This document shows positions 16,978-24,556 of a stretch of DNA of 64,000 nucleotides, in pieces (positions within the stretch are counted from its first letter, which is position 1; each line of letters begins with the position of its first letter). A program made the position numbers and the translations under genes. Origin of the DNA: Peptostreptococcaceae bacterium VA2 (GTDB lineage: Bacteria; Bacillota; Clostridia; Peptostreptococcales; Peptostreptococcaceae); contig JMMB01000007.1 of NCBI GenBank assembly GCA_000686145.1, positions 2,232,001 through 2,296,000 of the forward strand. Direction: 5' to 3'. The notes under the pieces were generated by a model that saw only the letters and a program-made list of their open reading frames with translations, ran no database searches and had not been told where the DNA came from.

Positions 16978-17085
16978 TTAGTTTCTTTCCTTTATCCATT
17001 TAACAATTTTTTTCCACTCATCTCCTGAAAATATACTCAATATTAAATCTGAAACAATTACACCAACATCTATTAATAATTCCAT
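16978..17085 (-). CDS. 35-residue hydrophobic small peptide
   Basis: The frame encodes 35 residues: a hydrophobic helix MELLIDVGVIVSDLILSIFS, then GDEWKKIVKWIKERN, an amphipathic basic tail with two Trp. This layout fits type I toxin-like peptides, leaderless bacteriocin-like or modulin-like peptides; no cysteine is present. GAAAGG lies about 12 bases upstream, rather far; an alternative GTG frame overlaps. A perfect terminator follows 25 bases after the stop, which argues for a real small transcript. It lies next to the M50/S41 protease genes. Confidence 0.5.
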   Translation of the reverse strand: MELLIDVGVIVSDLILSIFSGDEWKKIVKWIKERN

Positions 17086-17159
17086 AAATATTCACAGCCT
17101 TTCTTTTAATTATAGCATTAACTTCTTAAACTAAAGTTATTACAAGTTATATTAATAAT

Positions 17160-17678
17160 CTAATTATATACTAATAATCCTACTACTATAATTGCAACTG
17201 GAAGCATAACTAAAGTACTACAAATAGTAACGAAGTTTTTAACTTTTACATTATCACTAAAAATCTTTTTAATTACCATATAAATACCTATACCAATAAT
17301 TCCACCTATAGTATTAGTAATAATATCAGTTATATCACTAGCACCTATCCCAAATATATATTGACTAAATTCAAATACAAAACTTGTTATAGCAATTATA
17401 CATATGCTCTTAGATATTTTTATATCCTTAATTAACATATTTATATAAATTCCAAGTGGTACAAATAAAATTATATTTCCTACTATATCTAACTTATTAA
17501 AGTTACCATTAAGTATATCATTAAATGGAATTAAGTTAAGTGTTCGTGAAAAATCTCTATCACTACTAAATAGTTCTAGTGGAGACACGTATTTAAATAC
17601 AATAGTCGATAAAACAAAAATTGTGTAAAAAACAAACCCCATAATAAATAAACTGTTAATTATTTTTTTCTTATTCAT
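17160..17678 (-). CDS. VanZ-like membrane protein
   Basis: A 172-residue protein with four predicted membrane helices. It carries the VanZ signature: the LNLIPFNDILNGN segment followed by the DIVGNIILFVPLGIYI helix, and EFSQYIFGIGASDITDIITNTIGGIIGI. VanZ itself gives low-level teicoplanin resistance, but most relatives are of unknown function. The ATG at 17678 is used because GAGGGG lies 8 bases before it; 26 codons of A/T-rich open frame precede it. Monocistronic. Confidence 0.8.
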   Translation of the reverse strand: MNKKKIINSLFIMGFVFYTIFVLSTIVFKYVSPLELFSSDRDFSRTLNLIPFNDILNGNFNKLDIVGNIILFVPLGIYINMLIKDIKISKSICIIAITSFVFEFSQYIFGIGASDITDIITNTIGGIIGIGIYMVIKKIFSDNVKVKNFVTICSTLVMLPVAIIVVGLLVYN

Positions 17679-17794
17679 TTCAAAACCCCTCATTTTTAAA
17701 ATTTCAATCTTTATATTTATATTTATATACAAAATTTTCCATTTATATAATAGCATTAATCAAGCTCAAAGTAAAATAAGTACTACTCCAAAAG

Positions 17795-17831
17795 AACAGC
17801 TATAATGACCTAAAAAGTCACTATAGCTGTT
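17795..17831 (-). terminator. Terminator of the sigma/anti-sigma operon
   Basis: AACAGCTATAGTGAC and GTCATTATAGCTGTT pair with one mismatch around a TTTTTAG loop, just after the anti-sigma stop. The T run (CTTTT) is short. Confidence 0.7.
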
Positions 17832-17851
17832 ACAAATATTATAATAAAATT

Positions 17852-18622
17852 CTACTTAGCATCAATAACTTCATGTGCCATTTTAACCAATTCATCCTTT
17901 GACAAATCAGAATCTCTTGCTAAAATATAATAGTATATTCCATTTTGTTCCCAACTTAAATATTGAATTTGAGATATTTCTGTCTTGCTACTTCCTGTAC
18001 TAAATTCATATTTACCTGATGCTTCATCTTTTTTGTCCTGTTCAGTCATTTTATAATCTGGTGGCACACATTTATTAGCATATGATGTATAATATAATTC
18101 TGTATCTTTATAATTATCAACTAAAACTTCTTTTTCTGATTTTCCACCTAGCATTTTACTTTCCATTCCAAGCATTACTTCATCATTATCTTTTTCATAA
18201 GAAAAATCAAGTGATTTTGACTTACCTAAAGAATTACCTTTTTCATCCAATGCTTCATTATTTGAAGTATATCCATTGTCAAAAATGTATCCATTTTTAA
18301 ATTTTTCAACCAATTTAGGATTAAAACCAAAGTCATCCTTCACTTGTTGTATTGTTGGTAGACTAGTATAAGTTGGTATATTGCTAGAATTTCCCACTAT
18401 TGAAAATATTTTACCTGCTGCAAATGCAGTTGTTCCTAATACAAAAGTTGCTGCTAGCGTAACTATTACTCTCTTTTTAAATGATATCTTTTTAAATATT
18501 GTTTTATTTTCCATTTCACCATACTCCTTTTTATCAGGTAAGTTGTTTAATGTATCACTCACCTTATTTTTAAAACTTAGTGGTGTATCTGGAAAGGCAT
18601 TTTTGAAATTATAATTATTCAT
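17852..18622 (-). CDS. Probable anti-sigma factor, single-pass membrane protein
   Basis: A 256-residue protein with a cytoplasmic N-terminus of about 48 residues, one membrane helix (VIVTLAATFVLGTTAFAAG, near 53-71) and an extracellular domain of about 180 residues. It overlaps the sigma-factor gene by 8 bases, the usual arrangement for a cognate anti-sigma factor. The outer domain is likely the signal-sensing part. No named family was recognised with certainty; the role is inferred from topology and context. Confidence 0.75.
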   Translation of the reverse strand: MNNYNFKNAFPDTPLSFKNKVSDTLNNLPDKKEYGEMENKTIFKKISFKKRVIVTLAATFVLGTTAFAAGKIFSIVGNSSNIPTYTSLPTIQQVKDDFGFNPKLVEKFKNGYIFDNGYTSNNEALDEKGNSLGKSKSLDFSYEKDNDEVMLGMESKMLGGKSEKEVLVDNYKDTELYYTSYANKCVPPDYKMTEQDKKDEASGKYEFSTGSSKTEISQIQYLSWEQNGIYYYILARDSDLSKDELVKMAHEVIDAK

Positions 18623-19097
18623 AGGTTACCTCCATATGATCTAATTTTATCTTTAATAATTTTCGTCCTTTTGCTAACCTACTTTTTACAGTCCCTGAAG
18701 GTATTTTTAAAATTTTTTTAACTTCTTCTACTGAATATCCCTCTACATAATAAAGAACAATTGTAATACGAATGCGTGGTGGTAGTTTATAAATAGCCAA
18801 ATATAGTTCACTATAATCTTTTTTATCAGAAGCCTTAGTAAATGCAAAACAGTCTTCATAAGGCACCTTTGTAATTTCTTTGCGTTTTAAACTATAACAT
18901 TCATTTATTAATATCCTGATTAACCAGGTTTTAAAGTATTGTTCTTCTTTTAGGGTTCCTAATTTATCATAAGCTTTTAAAATTGCCCCCTGAACTGCAT
19001 CTTCACAGTCTTGATCATGAAGTAAAATAGATTTAGCCACATGATATAAAGTTCTTTCAGCTTCAAGAACTTTTTCTATAAATATATTTCTGTTCAA
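18615..19097 (-). CDS. ECF RNA polymerase sigma factor
   Basis: A 160-residue extracytoplasmic-function sigma factor. Region 2 spans about residues 5-75 (HDQDCEDAVQGAILKAYDKL and FKTWLIRILINECYSLKR), and region 4 about 105-155, with helix-turn-helix YSVEEVKKILKIPSGTVKSRLAKGRK. The start is a TTG at 19097, preceded by AGGTAGGAAG. The upstream promoter (19153-19181) has an ECF-type TGAACC/CATCTAA structure, suggesting autoregulation. The anti-sigma gene overlaps its 3' end. Confidence 0.93.
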   Translation of the reverse strand: MNRNIFIEKVLEAERTLYHVAKSILLHDQDCEDAVQGAILKAYDKLGTLKEEQYFKTWLIRILINECYSLKRKEITKVPYEDCFAFTKASDKKDYSELYLAIYKLPPRIRITIVLYYVEGYSVEEVKKILKIPSGTVKSRLAKGRKLLKIKLDHMEVTYE

Positions 19098-19152
19098 TTA
19101 ACTTCCTACCTTTCCTCGCAAATTGTAGCGCTACTTCTTTGCTTTACACTAA

Positions 19153-19181
19153 TTAGATGTATATATGTGCTAAATGGTTCA
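19153..19181 (-). promoter_or_regulatory. ECF-type promoter of the first sigma operon
   Basis: On the minus strand TGAACC (-35, 19176-19181), 16 bases, then CATCTAA (-10, 19153-19159). This matches the TGAAAC-N16-CGTC pattern of ECF sigma promoters. The second ECF operon in the window has a near copy. Confidence 0.65.
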
Positions 19182-19264
19182 TTTTTTTTAATTAAATTAA
19201 AAAATGACCTATAAATGGTATGCACCCATAAATAAGCCATCTTGTGTGTAATACTACTTGATCA

Positions 19265-19428
19265 TTAATTTGTATCCATATATCTTTTATTTAATAACCA
19301 ATGTCTCCAATTCTTTTCAAATACGTTTTTATCATCACTAATAAATCCTATTACATTATCACTTCCACAATTTAACGCCATATACAAAAATTCACATAGA
19401 TTTATGCCAATAAATGTACAAGGAAGAT
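19265..19428 (-). pseudogene. C-terminal remnant of an unidentified gene
   Basis: Between proC and the ECF promoter the minus strand holds an open frame without a usable start. It reads INLCEFLYMALNCGSDNVIG, then FISDDKNVFEKNWRHWLLNK and a stop after RYMDTN. Codon use is normal and aromatic residues are spaced as in a folded domain, so it appears to be the tail of a lost gene. I do not recognise the family. Confidence 0.4.
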
Positions 19429-19431
19429 TTA

Positions 19432-20238
19432 TTATTTGCTCATTACTCTAGATTTTTCAATACACTTTTCTATAGCTTTTATAACAGCTGCTCTGAATCC
19501 TTCTTCTTCTAAAGTTTTAACAGCTTCTATAGTCGTTCCTCCTGGAGAACAAACCATATCTTTTAATTCCCCTGGGTGTTTACCAGTTTCTAAAACCATT
19601 TTAGCAGAGCCCATTACAGCTTGTGCTGCAAATGTGTAAGCTTGAGTTCTTGGCATACCAGAAAGTACAGCAGCATCAGCCATAGCTTCTATAAACATAA
19701 ATACGTATGCTGGTGCTGAACCACTCACTCCTATTACTGAGTCTACTAAATATTCTGGTACTATTTCTGCTTTTCCAAATGAAGTAAATATATCTTTTAC
19801 TACATTTAATTCTTCATCAGTTACATTTTTATTTTTGCATAAACAACTCATACCTTCATTTACAAGTGCTGGTGTATTTGGCATAGTTCTAATTATTTTT
19901 TTATCACAACCTATAACACCTTCAATAGATTCTATAGTTTTTCCCGCTGCTATAGTTACTATTATTTTTTTACTATCTATAAATTCATTTACAGAATTTA
20001 AAACTATATCATACACATTAGGCTTTACTGCTACTATTATTATATCTGAATTTTTTACAACTTCACTAGAATCAGTTGTAGTATTAATTTTAAATTCATT
20101 ATTAACAGCATCAAGCATACTTTGGTTTAAATCCGAGGCAGTTATCATGTCTGGACTAACTAACTTAGACTTAACTATGCCACCTATCATAGCCTTAGCC
20201 ATATTTCCTGATCCTATAAATCCTATTTTTTTATTCAT
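19432..20238 (-). CDS. proC: Pyrroline-5-carboxylate reductase
   Basis: P5C reductase (268 residues) makes L-proline from 1-pyrroline-5-carboxylate with NAD(P)H. The N-terminal Rossmann motif GFIGSGNMAKAMIGG is intact, followed by VAVKPNVY, RTMPNTPALV and the C-terminal ProC signature GMPRTQAYTFAAQAVMGSAK and PGGTTIEAVKTLE. GAGGGAGA precedes the ATG. It ends a four-gene run with regulator, activase and hypD. HypD produces P5C from trans-4-hydroxyproline, so ProC completes conversion to proline, which Stickland fermenters can then reduce. Confidence 0.96.
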   Translation of the reverse strand: MNKKIGFIGSGNMAKAMIGGIVKSKLVSPDMITASDLNQSMLDAVNNEFKINTTTDSSEVVKNSDIIIVAVKPNVYDIVLNSVNEFIDSKKIIVTIAAGKTIESIEGVIGCDKKIIRTMPNTPALVNEGMSCLCKNKNVTDEELNVVKDIFTSFGKAEIVPEYLVDSVIGVSGSAPAYVFMFIEAMADAAVLSGMPRTQAYTFAAQAVMGSAKMVLETGKHPGELKDMVCSPGGTTIEAVKTLEEEGFRAAVIKAIEKCIEKSRVMSK

Positions 20239-20267
20239 AATTTATCTCCCTCATGTATATTAATTTA

Positions 20268-22637
20268 TTAAAAAGTCTGCTCTGTTCTTCCTATTATTTC
20301 ATCTTGTAATGACTTACCTAAATTGTTGAAGTGATCACTATATCCTGCAACTCTAACTATTAAATCCTTGTATTCATCTGGATTTTTTTGAGCATCTAAC
20401 AATACTTCTTTGTCAAATACATTAAATTGTATGTGGTGACCTTCCATATTAAAATACGTTCTAACAAAGTTAGCCATATTATCAAGACCATCTTGACCGT
20501 CTACTACTGATGGTGCAAATCTTTGGTTAAGTAGAGTTCCTCCAGTTTTCAAATGGTCCATTTTAGCTGCAGATTTTATAACAGATGTAGGTCCATTAGT
20601 ATCTCCTCCTTTTTCTGGAGATATTCCTTCTGATAGTGGCTTATATGCTATTCTTCCATTTGCACTAGCTCCCATAACTTCACCAAAGTATACGTGGCAA
20701 GTTGTTGGTAACATGTTTATTCTATATTGTCCCCCTAATGTAGAAGGTCTTCCTGTTACTTCATTGTAGAAAGTATTGAATACATCTTTCATTAAATCAT
20801 CTGCATAATCATCATCATTTCCATACTTAGGAGTTTTATTAACCACCATGTTGTATATAGCTTCATGACCTTTAAAGTTGTCTTTTAATGCGTTTAATAA
20901 TTCATCCATAGTAAATTTATTTTTATCAAATACATTATATTTTATTGCAGATAATGAATCTGTTATAGTCCCTATTCCAACACCTTGTATATATTTAGTA
21001 TTGTATCTTGCACCACCTGCGTTATAGTCTTTTCCATTTTTTATACAATCTTCTATTACTACAGACATAAGAGGTGCTGGCATATGCTTTGCATATATTC
21101 TTTCTATTACATTATTACCTTCTATTTTTATATTTATAAAGTGATTTATCTGTTTTTTGAAAGCTTCAAATAATTCCTCATAAGTTTTAAACCTTCTTGA
21201 ATCTCCAGTCTCTATACCTAATTTCTTTTTAGCTATTGGGTCAAATCCATTGTTTAATGTTATCTCAAGTATTTTAGGCAAATTGAAGTATCCTGTTAAT
21301 AAGTATGCTTCTTTTCCGTATACACCTGTTTCAATACATCCACTAGTTCCACCAAGTCTTGCATCTGCTAGTGTTTTTCCAGCTTCTAAAAGTTCTTGTA
21401 CTATAGCTTCTGTGTTATAAAAAGCTGGTTGCCCCCAACCTTTTCTTGATATTTCACAAGCTCTTTTTAAAAAGTTTTGTGGCGTTTTTCTACTTATCTG
21501 TACATTTGAACTAGGTTGCAAAAGTCTCATTTCATCCATAGTATCAAGTATTATATAACTTACATCATTTACACCATCATGACCATCGGCAGTTATACCA
21601 CCTGTGTTCATATTTGCAAAGTCTGTATATGTTCCACTTTCTTTTAGTGTTACACCTACTTTGGGAGGTGATGGTTGATTATTAAATTTTATCCATAAGC
21701 ACTCTAGTATTTCTTGAGCTTTTTCTTTATCTAAAGTTCCTTCTTCAACTTCTTTTACATAGAAAGGATTTAAATGTTGGTCAAGTCTTCCTGGACTGAA
21801 TGCATCCCATATATTAAGTTCTGTAGTAACTCCTATATGAACAAACCAATACATTTGCAGTGCTTGATGATAAGTTTTTGGAGCATGAGCTGGTACTACA
21901 TCACAGTTTTTAGCTATTAATAGTAATTCTTGTTTTCTCTTTTCATCATTTTCCTTTTGAGCTAGTTCTCTTGCATATTCAGCATATCTTTTCCCATATA
22001 CTATTATTGCATCACAAGCTATGTCCATACCTTCTAATTGAGCTTTTTTATCGTATGCTCTCATATCATTTATAAAATCTAATTTATCTAATTCTTCTTT
22101 TATTTCTGCTTTGAAGTCTAAGAAGCCTTTTTTGTATATGTTATCTCCACCAACAGTATGCCCAGGAGCTCTTTGTTCCATAAATTCTGTAAATATTCCA
22201 TTTTCGTAACACTCTCTCCACTCTGGAGTCATAGCATCTATTATTTTCTTTCTTACTTGTCTTTTTTCCCAAAACGGAATTATTTCTTCTTCATGTATTT
22301 TCTTAATTTCATCGCTTACTTTAAATGATATTTTTTCTCTTTTATCCATTATGTCTAAATCTTTCATAGTATGACAACATAATTCAGGATAAGTCGGTGT
22401 ACTTTGAGGAGAATCTCCTTTTTCACCCACTATAAGCTCACAATCATTTATACACAGAGTTCTGTTTTCCATTAGATGTTTAAATGATAAAGCTCTAAGT
22501 ACTGGTATTTCAACACTACCTTCATATTTTTTATAAGCTTGTGTTATAAGTTGTGCTCTTTGTATTGATAAAAATGGTTGTGCCATAGTACTTTGTTCCC
22601 TTAATTTTTTAGTTCTTTCAGTAGTACCTCTTTGCAT
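20268..22637 (-). CDS. hypD: trans-4-Hydroxy-L-proline dehydratase (glycyl radical enzyme)
   Basis: A 789-residue glycyl radical enzyme that removes water from trans-4-hydroxy-L-proline to give pyrroline-5-carboxylate. With the start at 22637 the thiyl-radical cysteine in GGTSGCIETG falls at residue 434, the acid/base Glu at 436 and the radical glycine in RVAGYSDHF at 765. As I recall, these are the numbers of the characterised Clostridioides difficile HypD. The start is also supported by GGGGGAT upstream. Its activase gene lies directly ahead (4 bases apart) and proC directly behind (29 bases). Other GRE classes (PFL, choline lyase, glycerol dehydratase) fit less well given proC and these motifs. 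Confidence 0.95.
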   Translation of the reverse strand: MQRGTTERTKKLREQSTMAQPFLSIQRAQLITQAYKKYEGSVEIPVLRALSFKHLMENRTLCINDCELIVGEKGDSPQSTPTYPELCCHTMKDLDIMDKREKISFKVSDEIKKIHEEEIIPFWEKRQVRKKIIDAMTPEWRECYENGIFTEFMEQRAPGHTVGGDNIYKKGFLDFKAEIKEELDKLDFINDMRAYDKKAQLEGMDIACDAIIVYGKRYAEYARELAQKENDEKRKQELLLIAKNCDVVPAHAPKTYHQALQMYWFVHIGVTTELNIWDAFSPGRLDQHLNPFYVKEVEEGTLDKEKAQEILECLWIKFNNQPSPPKVGVTLKESGTYTDFANMNTGGITADGHDGVNDVSYIILDTMDEMRLLQPSSNVQISRKTPQNFLKRACEISRKGWGQPAFYNTEAIVQELLEAGKTLADARLGGTSGCIETGVYGKEAYLLTGYFNLPKILEITLNNGFDPIAKKKLGIETGDSRRFKTYEELFEAFKKQINHFINIKIEGNNVIERIYAKHMPAPLMSVVIEDCIKNGKDYNAGGARYNTKYIQGVGIGTITDSLSAIKYNVFDKNKFTMDELLNALKDNFKGHEAIYNMVVNKTPKYGNDDDYADDLMKDVFNTFYNEVTGRPSTLGGQYRINMLPTTCHVYFGEVMGASANGRIAYKPLSEGISPEKGGDTNGPTSVIKSAAKMDHLKTGGTLLNQRFAPSVVDGQDGLDNMANFVRTYFNMEGHHIQFNVFDKEVLLDAQKNPDEYKDLIVRVAGYSDHFNNLGKSLQDEIIGRTEQTF

Positions 22638-22641
22638 TTTC

Positions 22642-23553
22642 TTATCCCCCAATCTTAGTATCAAAGTTATTTTCTATAAATAAAGCTTTAATCTCTTCTA
22701 ATTTTTCATCAGAAGGTTTTTCAAGTTCTATTCCTTCATACGTTTTATATAATTTTTTATATTTATGCATCCCTATATTGTGATAAGGAAGTAAATTAAC
22801 TTTTTTTATATTAAGAGGTTTCAAAAATTCTATTATTTTTTTTACCTCTTTGTTGTCGTTATCTACATTCATACCTTTAATTAAAGGTATCCTTATATTT
22901 ATATTTGCACCCTTTTGACTTAATAGTTTAAGATTATTGAGTATTAAATCATTAGACTTCCCTGTATATTTTATATGTTTTTCCTCATCTATAAACTTTA
23001 TATCATATAAAAATAAATCTGCTTTTTTAGCTATTTTTTCATAGTTTTCAGATTTTGCATAGCCACATGTATCTATTGCTACATGTATTCCTTTTGAAGT
23101 TAAAGAATTTATAAGTTGTTGTATATAATCTATATTTTGTGTCATTACCTCTCCCCCTGAAAGTGTAACGCCTCCATGTGATTGTTCATAAAACATCATA
23201 TCTTTTTTAATTTCTTTAACTAACTCTCCTACACTATATTCTTTTCCTACTATTTCCCTTGCATTATTTAAGCAATAATCTATACAAGTTTCACAGTGTT
23301 TACATTTGTCTTTATTTAAATATATTTTGTCACATTCTTCATATATAGCAGCTTCAGGACACTTGCTTTTACAAGTCTTACAATTGCTACACTTTTCTTC
23401 ATTGTATAAAATTTCTTTTGTATATGCCTGACTTTCTGGATTGTGACACCATATACATTCAAGAGGACACCCTTTAAAAAATACAGTGCTCCTAATCCCC
23501 GGTCCATCATGTATACTACACTTTTGTATATTTATAACTAATGGATTTTTCAT
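22642..23553 (-). CDS. Glycyl radical enzyme activase for HypD (radical SAM)
   Basis: A 303-residue radical SAM enzyme that generates the glycyl radical on HypD. The CxxxCxxC cluster motif (CPLECIWC) follows GPGIRSTVFFKG near residue 20. Two ferredoxin-type [4Fe-4S] motifs lie inserted afterwards (CSNCKTCKSKCPEAA and CKHCETCIDYC), as in activases of the dehydratase class. GGEVM contributes to SAM binding. The ATG at 23553 is taken as start since GGGGGA lies 9 bases upstream; an in-frame ATG at 23574 overlaps that site. Translationally close to hypD. Confidence 0.93.
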   Translation of the reverse strand: MKNPLVINIQKCSIHDGPGIRSTVFFKGCPLECIWCHNPESQAYTKEILYNEEKCSNCKTCKSKCPEAAIYEECDKIYLNKDKCKHCETCIDYCLNNAREIVGKEYSVGELVKEIKKDMMFYEQSHGGVTLSGGEVMTQNIDYIQQLINSLTSKGIHVAIDTCGYAKSENYEKIAKKADLFLYDIKFIDEEKHIKYTGKSNDLILNNLKLLSQKGANINIRIPLIKGMNVDNDNKEVKKIIEFLKPLNIKKVNLLPYHNIGMHKYKKLYKTYEGIELEKPSDEKLEEIKALFIENNFDTKIGG

Positions 23554-23579
23554 AACTTTAATCCCCCATAACATATATT

Positions 23580-24146
23580 TTAGTTTTCTTCTTTAAAAAT
23601 ATTTGGAGTAGCTACTACCACTAACTTAACCATTTTATTTGTATAGTTAGCCCAATTATGAGTTGTAGTTGAACTATAGTGTATGCTATCACCTGGGTAT
23701 AATTCATATTGCTCATCATTTAAAAATAATGTCAATGTTCCTTCTAATACATATATAAATTCTTCTCCCTCATGTATATAAGTTTGGATATTTTCATCTG
23801 TATTATTAGGCAATATTTCTATAAGTCTAGGTATCATCTCTTTATTTTTTAGATTATTTGATAAATTGTACTGTATGCAACCAGATGTACATATATTAAA
23901 AACTTCTTTTTCGTAGCTTCTAAGAACTGCTTTTTTACTGGTTTTAGGTTTCATAAAAAAATATGAAAGTTCAACATCTAAAAAATCTGCTATCTTAGCT
24001 AATGAATCTGTCGCTATACTCGTAAGTCCTCTTTCAAGTTGTGATAAAAAACCTATAGATAAATTAGTACCACCACTTAAATCTTTTAATGTCAATTTCC
24101 TTTTATTCCTTAGTTTTTTTATCTTGTTCCCTATATCTTTATTCAT
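23580..24146 (-). CDS. XRE-cupin transcriptional regulator
   Basis: A 188-residue regulator with a Cro/C1-type helix-turn-helix at the N-terminus (residues about 8-62: LTLKDLSGGTNLSIGFLSQLERG) and a C-terminal cupin (about 110-185: YIHEGEEFIYVLEGTLTL, YPGDSIHYSS). This domain pairing is common in regulators of amino-acid metabolism, with the cupin binding a small ligand. It is first in the four-gene run, 26 bases ahead of the activase gene, so it probably controls the hydroxyproline operon. Hydroxyproline or proline as ligand is inference. Confidence 0.88.
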   Translation of the reverse strand: MNKDIGNKIKKLRNKRKLTLKDLSGGTNLSIGFLSQLERGLTSIATDSLAKIADFLDVELSYFFMKPKTSKKAVLRSYEKEVFNICTSGCIQYNLSNNLKNKEMIPRLIEILPNNTDENIQTYIHEGEEFIYVLEGTLTLFLNDEQYELYPGDSIHYSSTTTHNWANYTNKMVKLVVVATPNIFKEEN

Positions 24147-24556
24147 AAGTCACCTTCCGGAAAACATTTTCAAATCGTTATACTTAAAGAATACTACGTT
24201 GTTATTATTTTGTCTATGTTTTTATATAATAATGAAATTTTTTTAGTATAACTTAAATAAATAGTGAAATTTGTTACCTATTTATGGCACACATAAAAAT
24301 CACCATAGTATTTTCAAAGTACGGTGTGCTGAGTTTTCTCTCTATTTAGTTTTATCTTAATTAGGGAAAATACTCTACCTCTAGTTTTTTTCTGACAATT
24401 GGATACTATAATCCTTTTATAATTAACTTTATTATCATAACAAAAAAGGTATTATAGGTATTAATGTTGAATATTTAATATTTAATATTATTGGAAAAAT
24501 TTGTAAAATCGTCATTATAAATACTTTCAATCTACAATACAAGGGAAGGAACATAA
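24147..24556. other. Divergent intergenic region ahead of the hypD operon
   Basis: About 410 A/T-rich bases with no supportable gene. It holds the promoters of the regulator-activase-hypD-proC run and of the phosphoesterase gene. A long-range GCACAC/GTGTGC repeat (24288-24330) is visible but lacks a T run. No sigma-54 -24/-12 pair could be confirmed. Confidence 0.5.

Noticed and set aside
24230-24330. Possible sigma-54 promoter (TGGCAC near 24283) for the hydroxyproline operon.
   Set aside because: The downstream TTGC/T -12 element is missing at the required spacing and the motif is on the wrong strand; there is no sigma-54 activator nearby.
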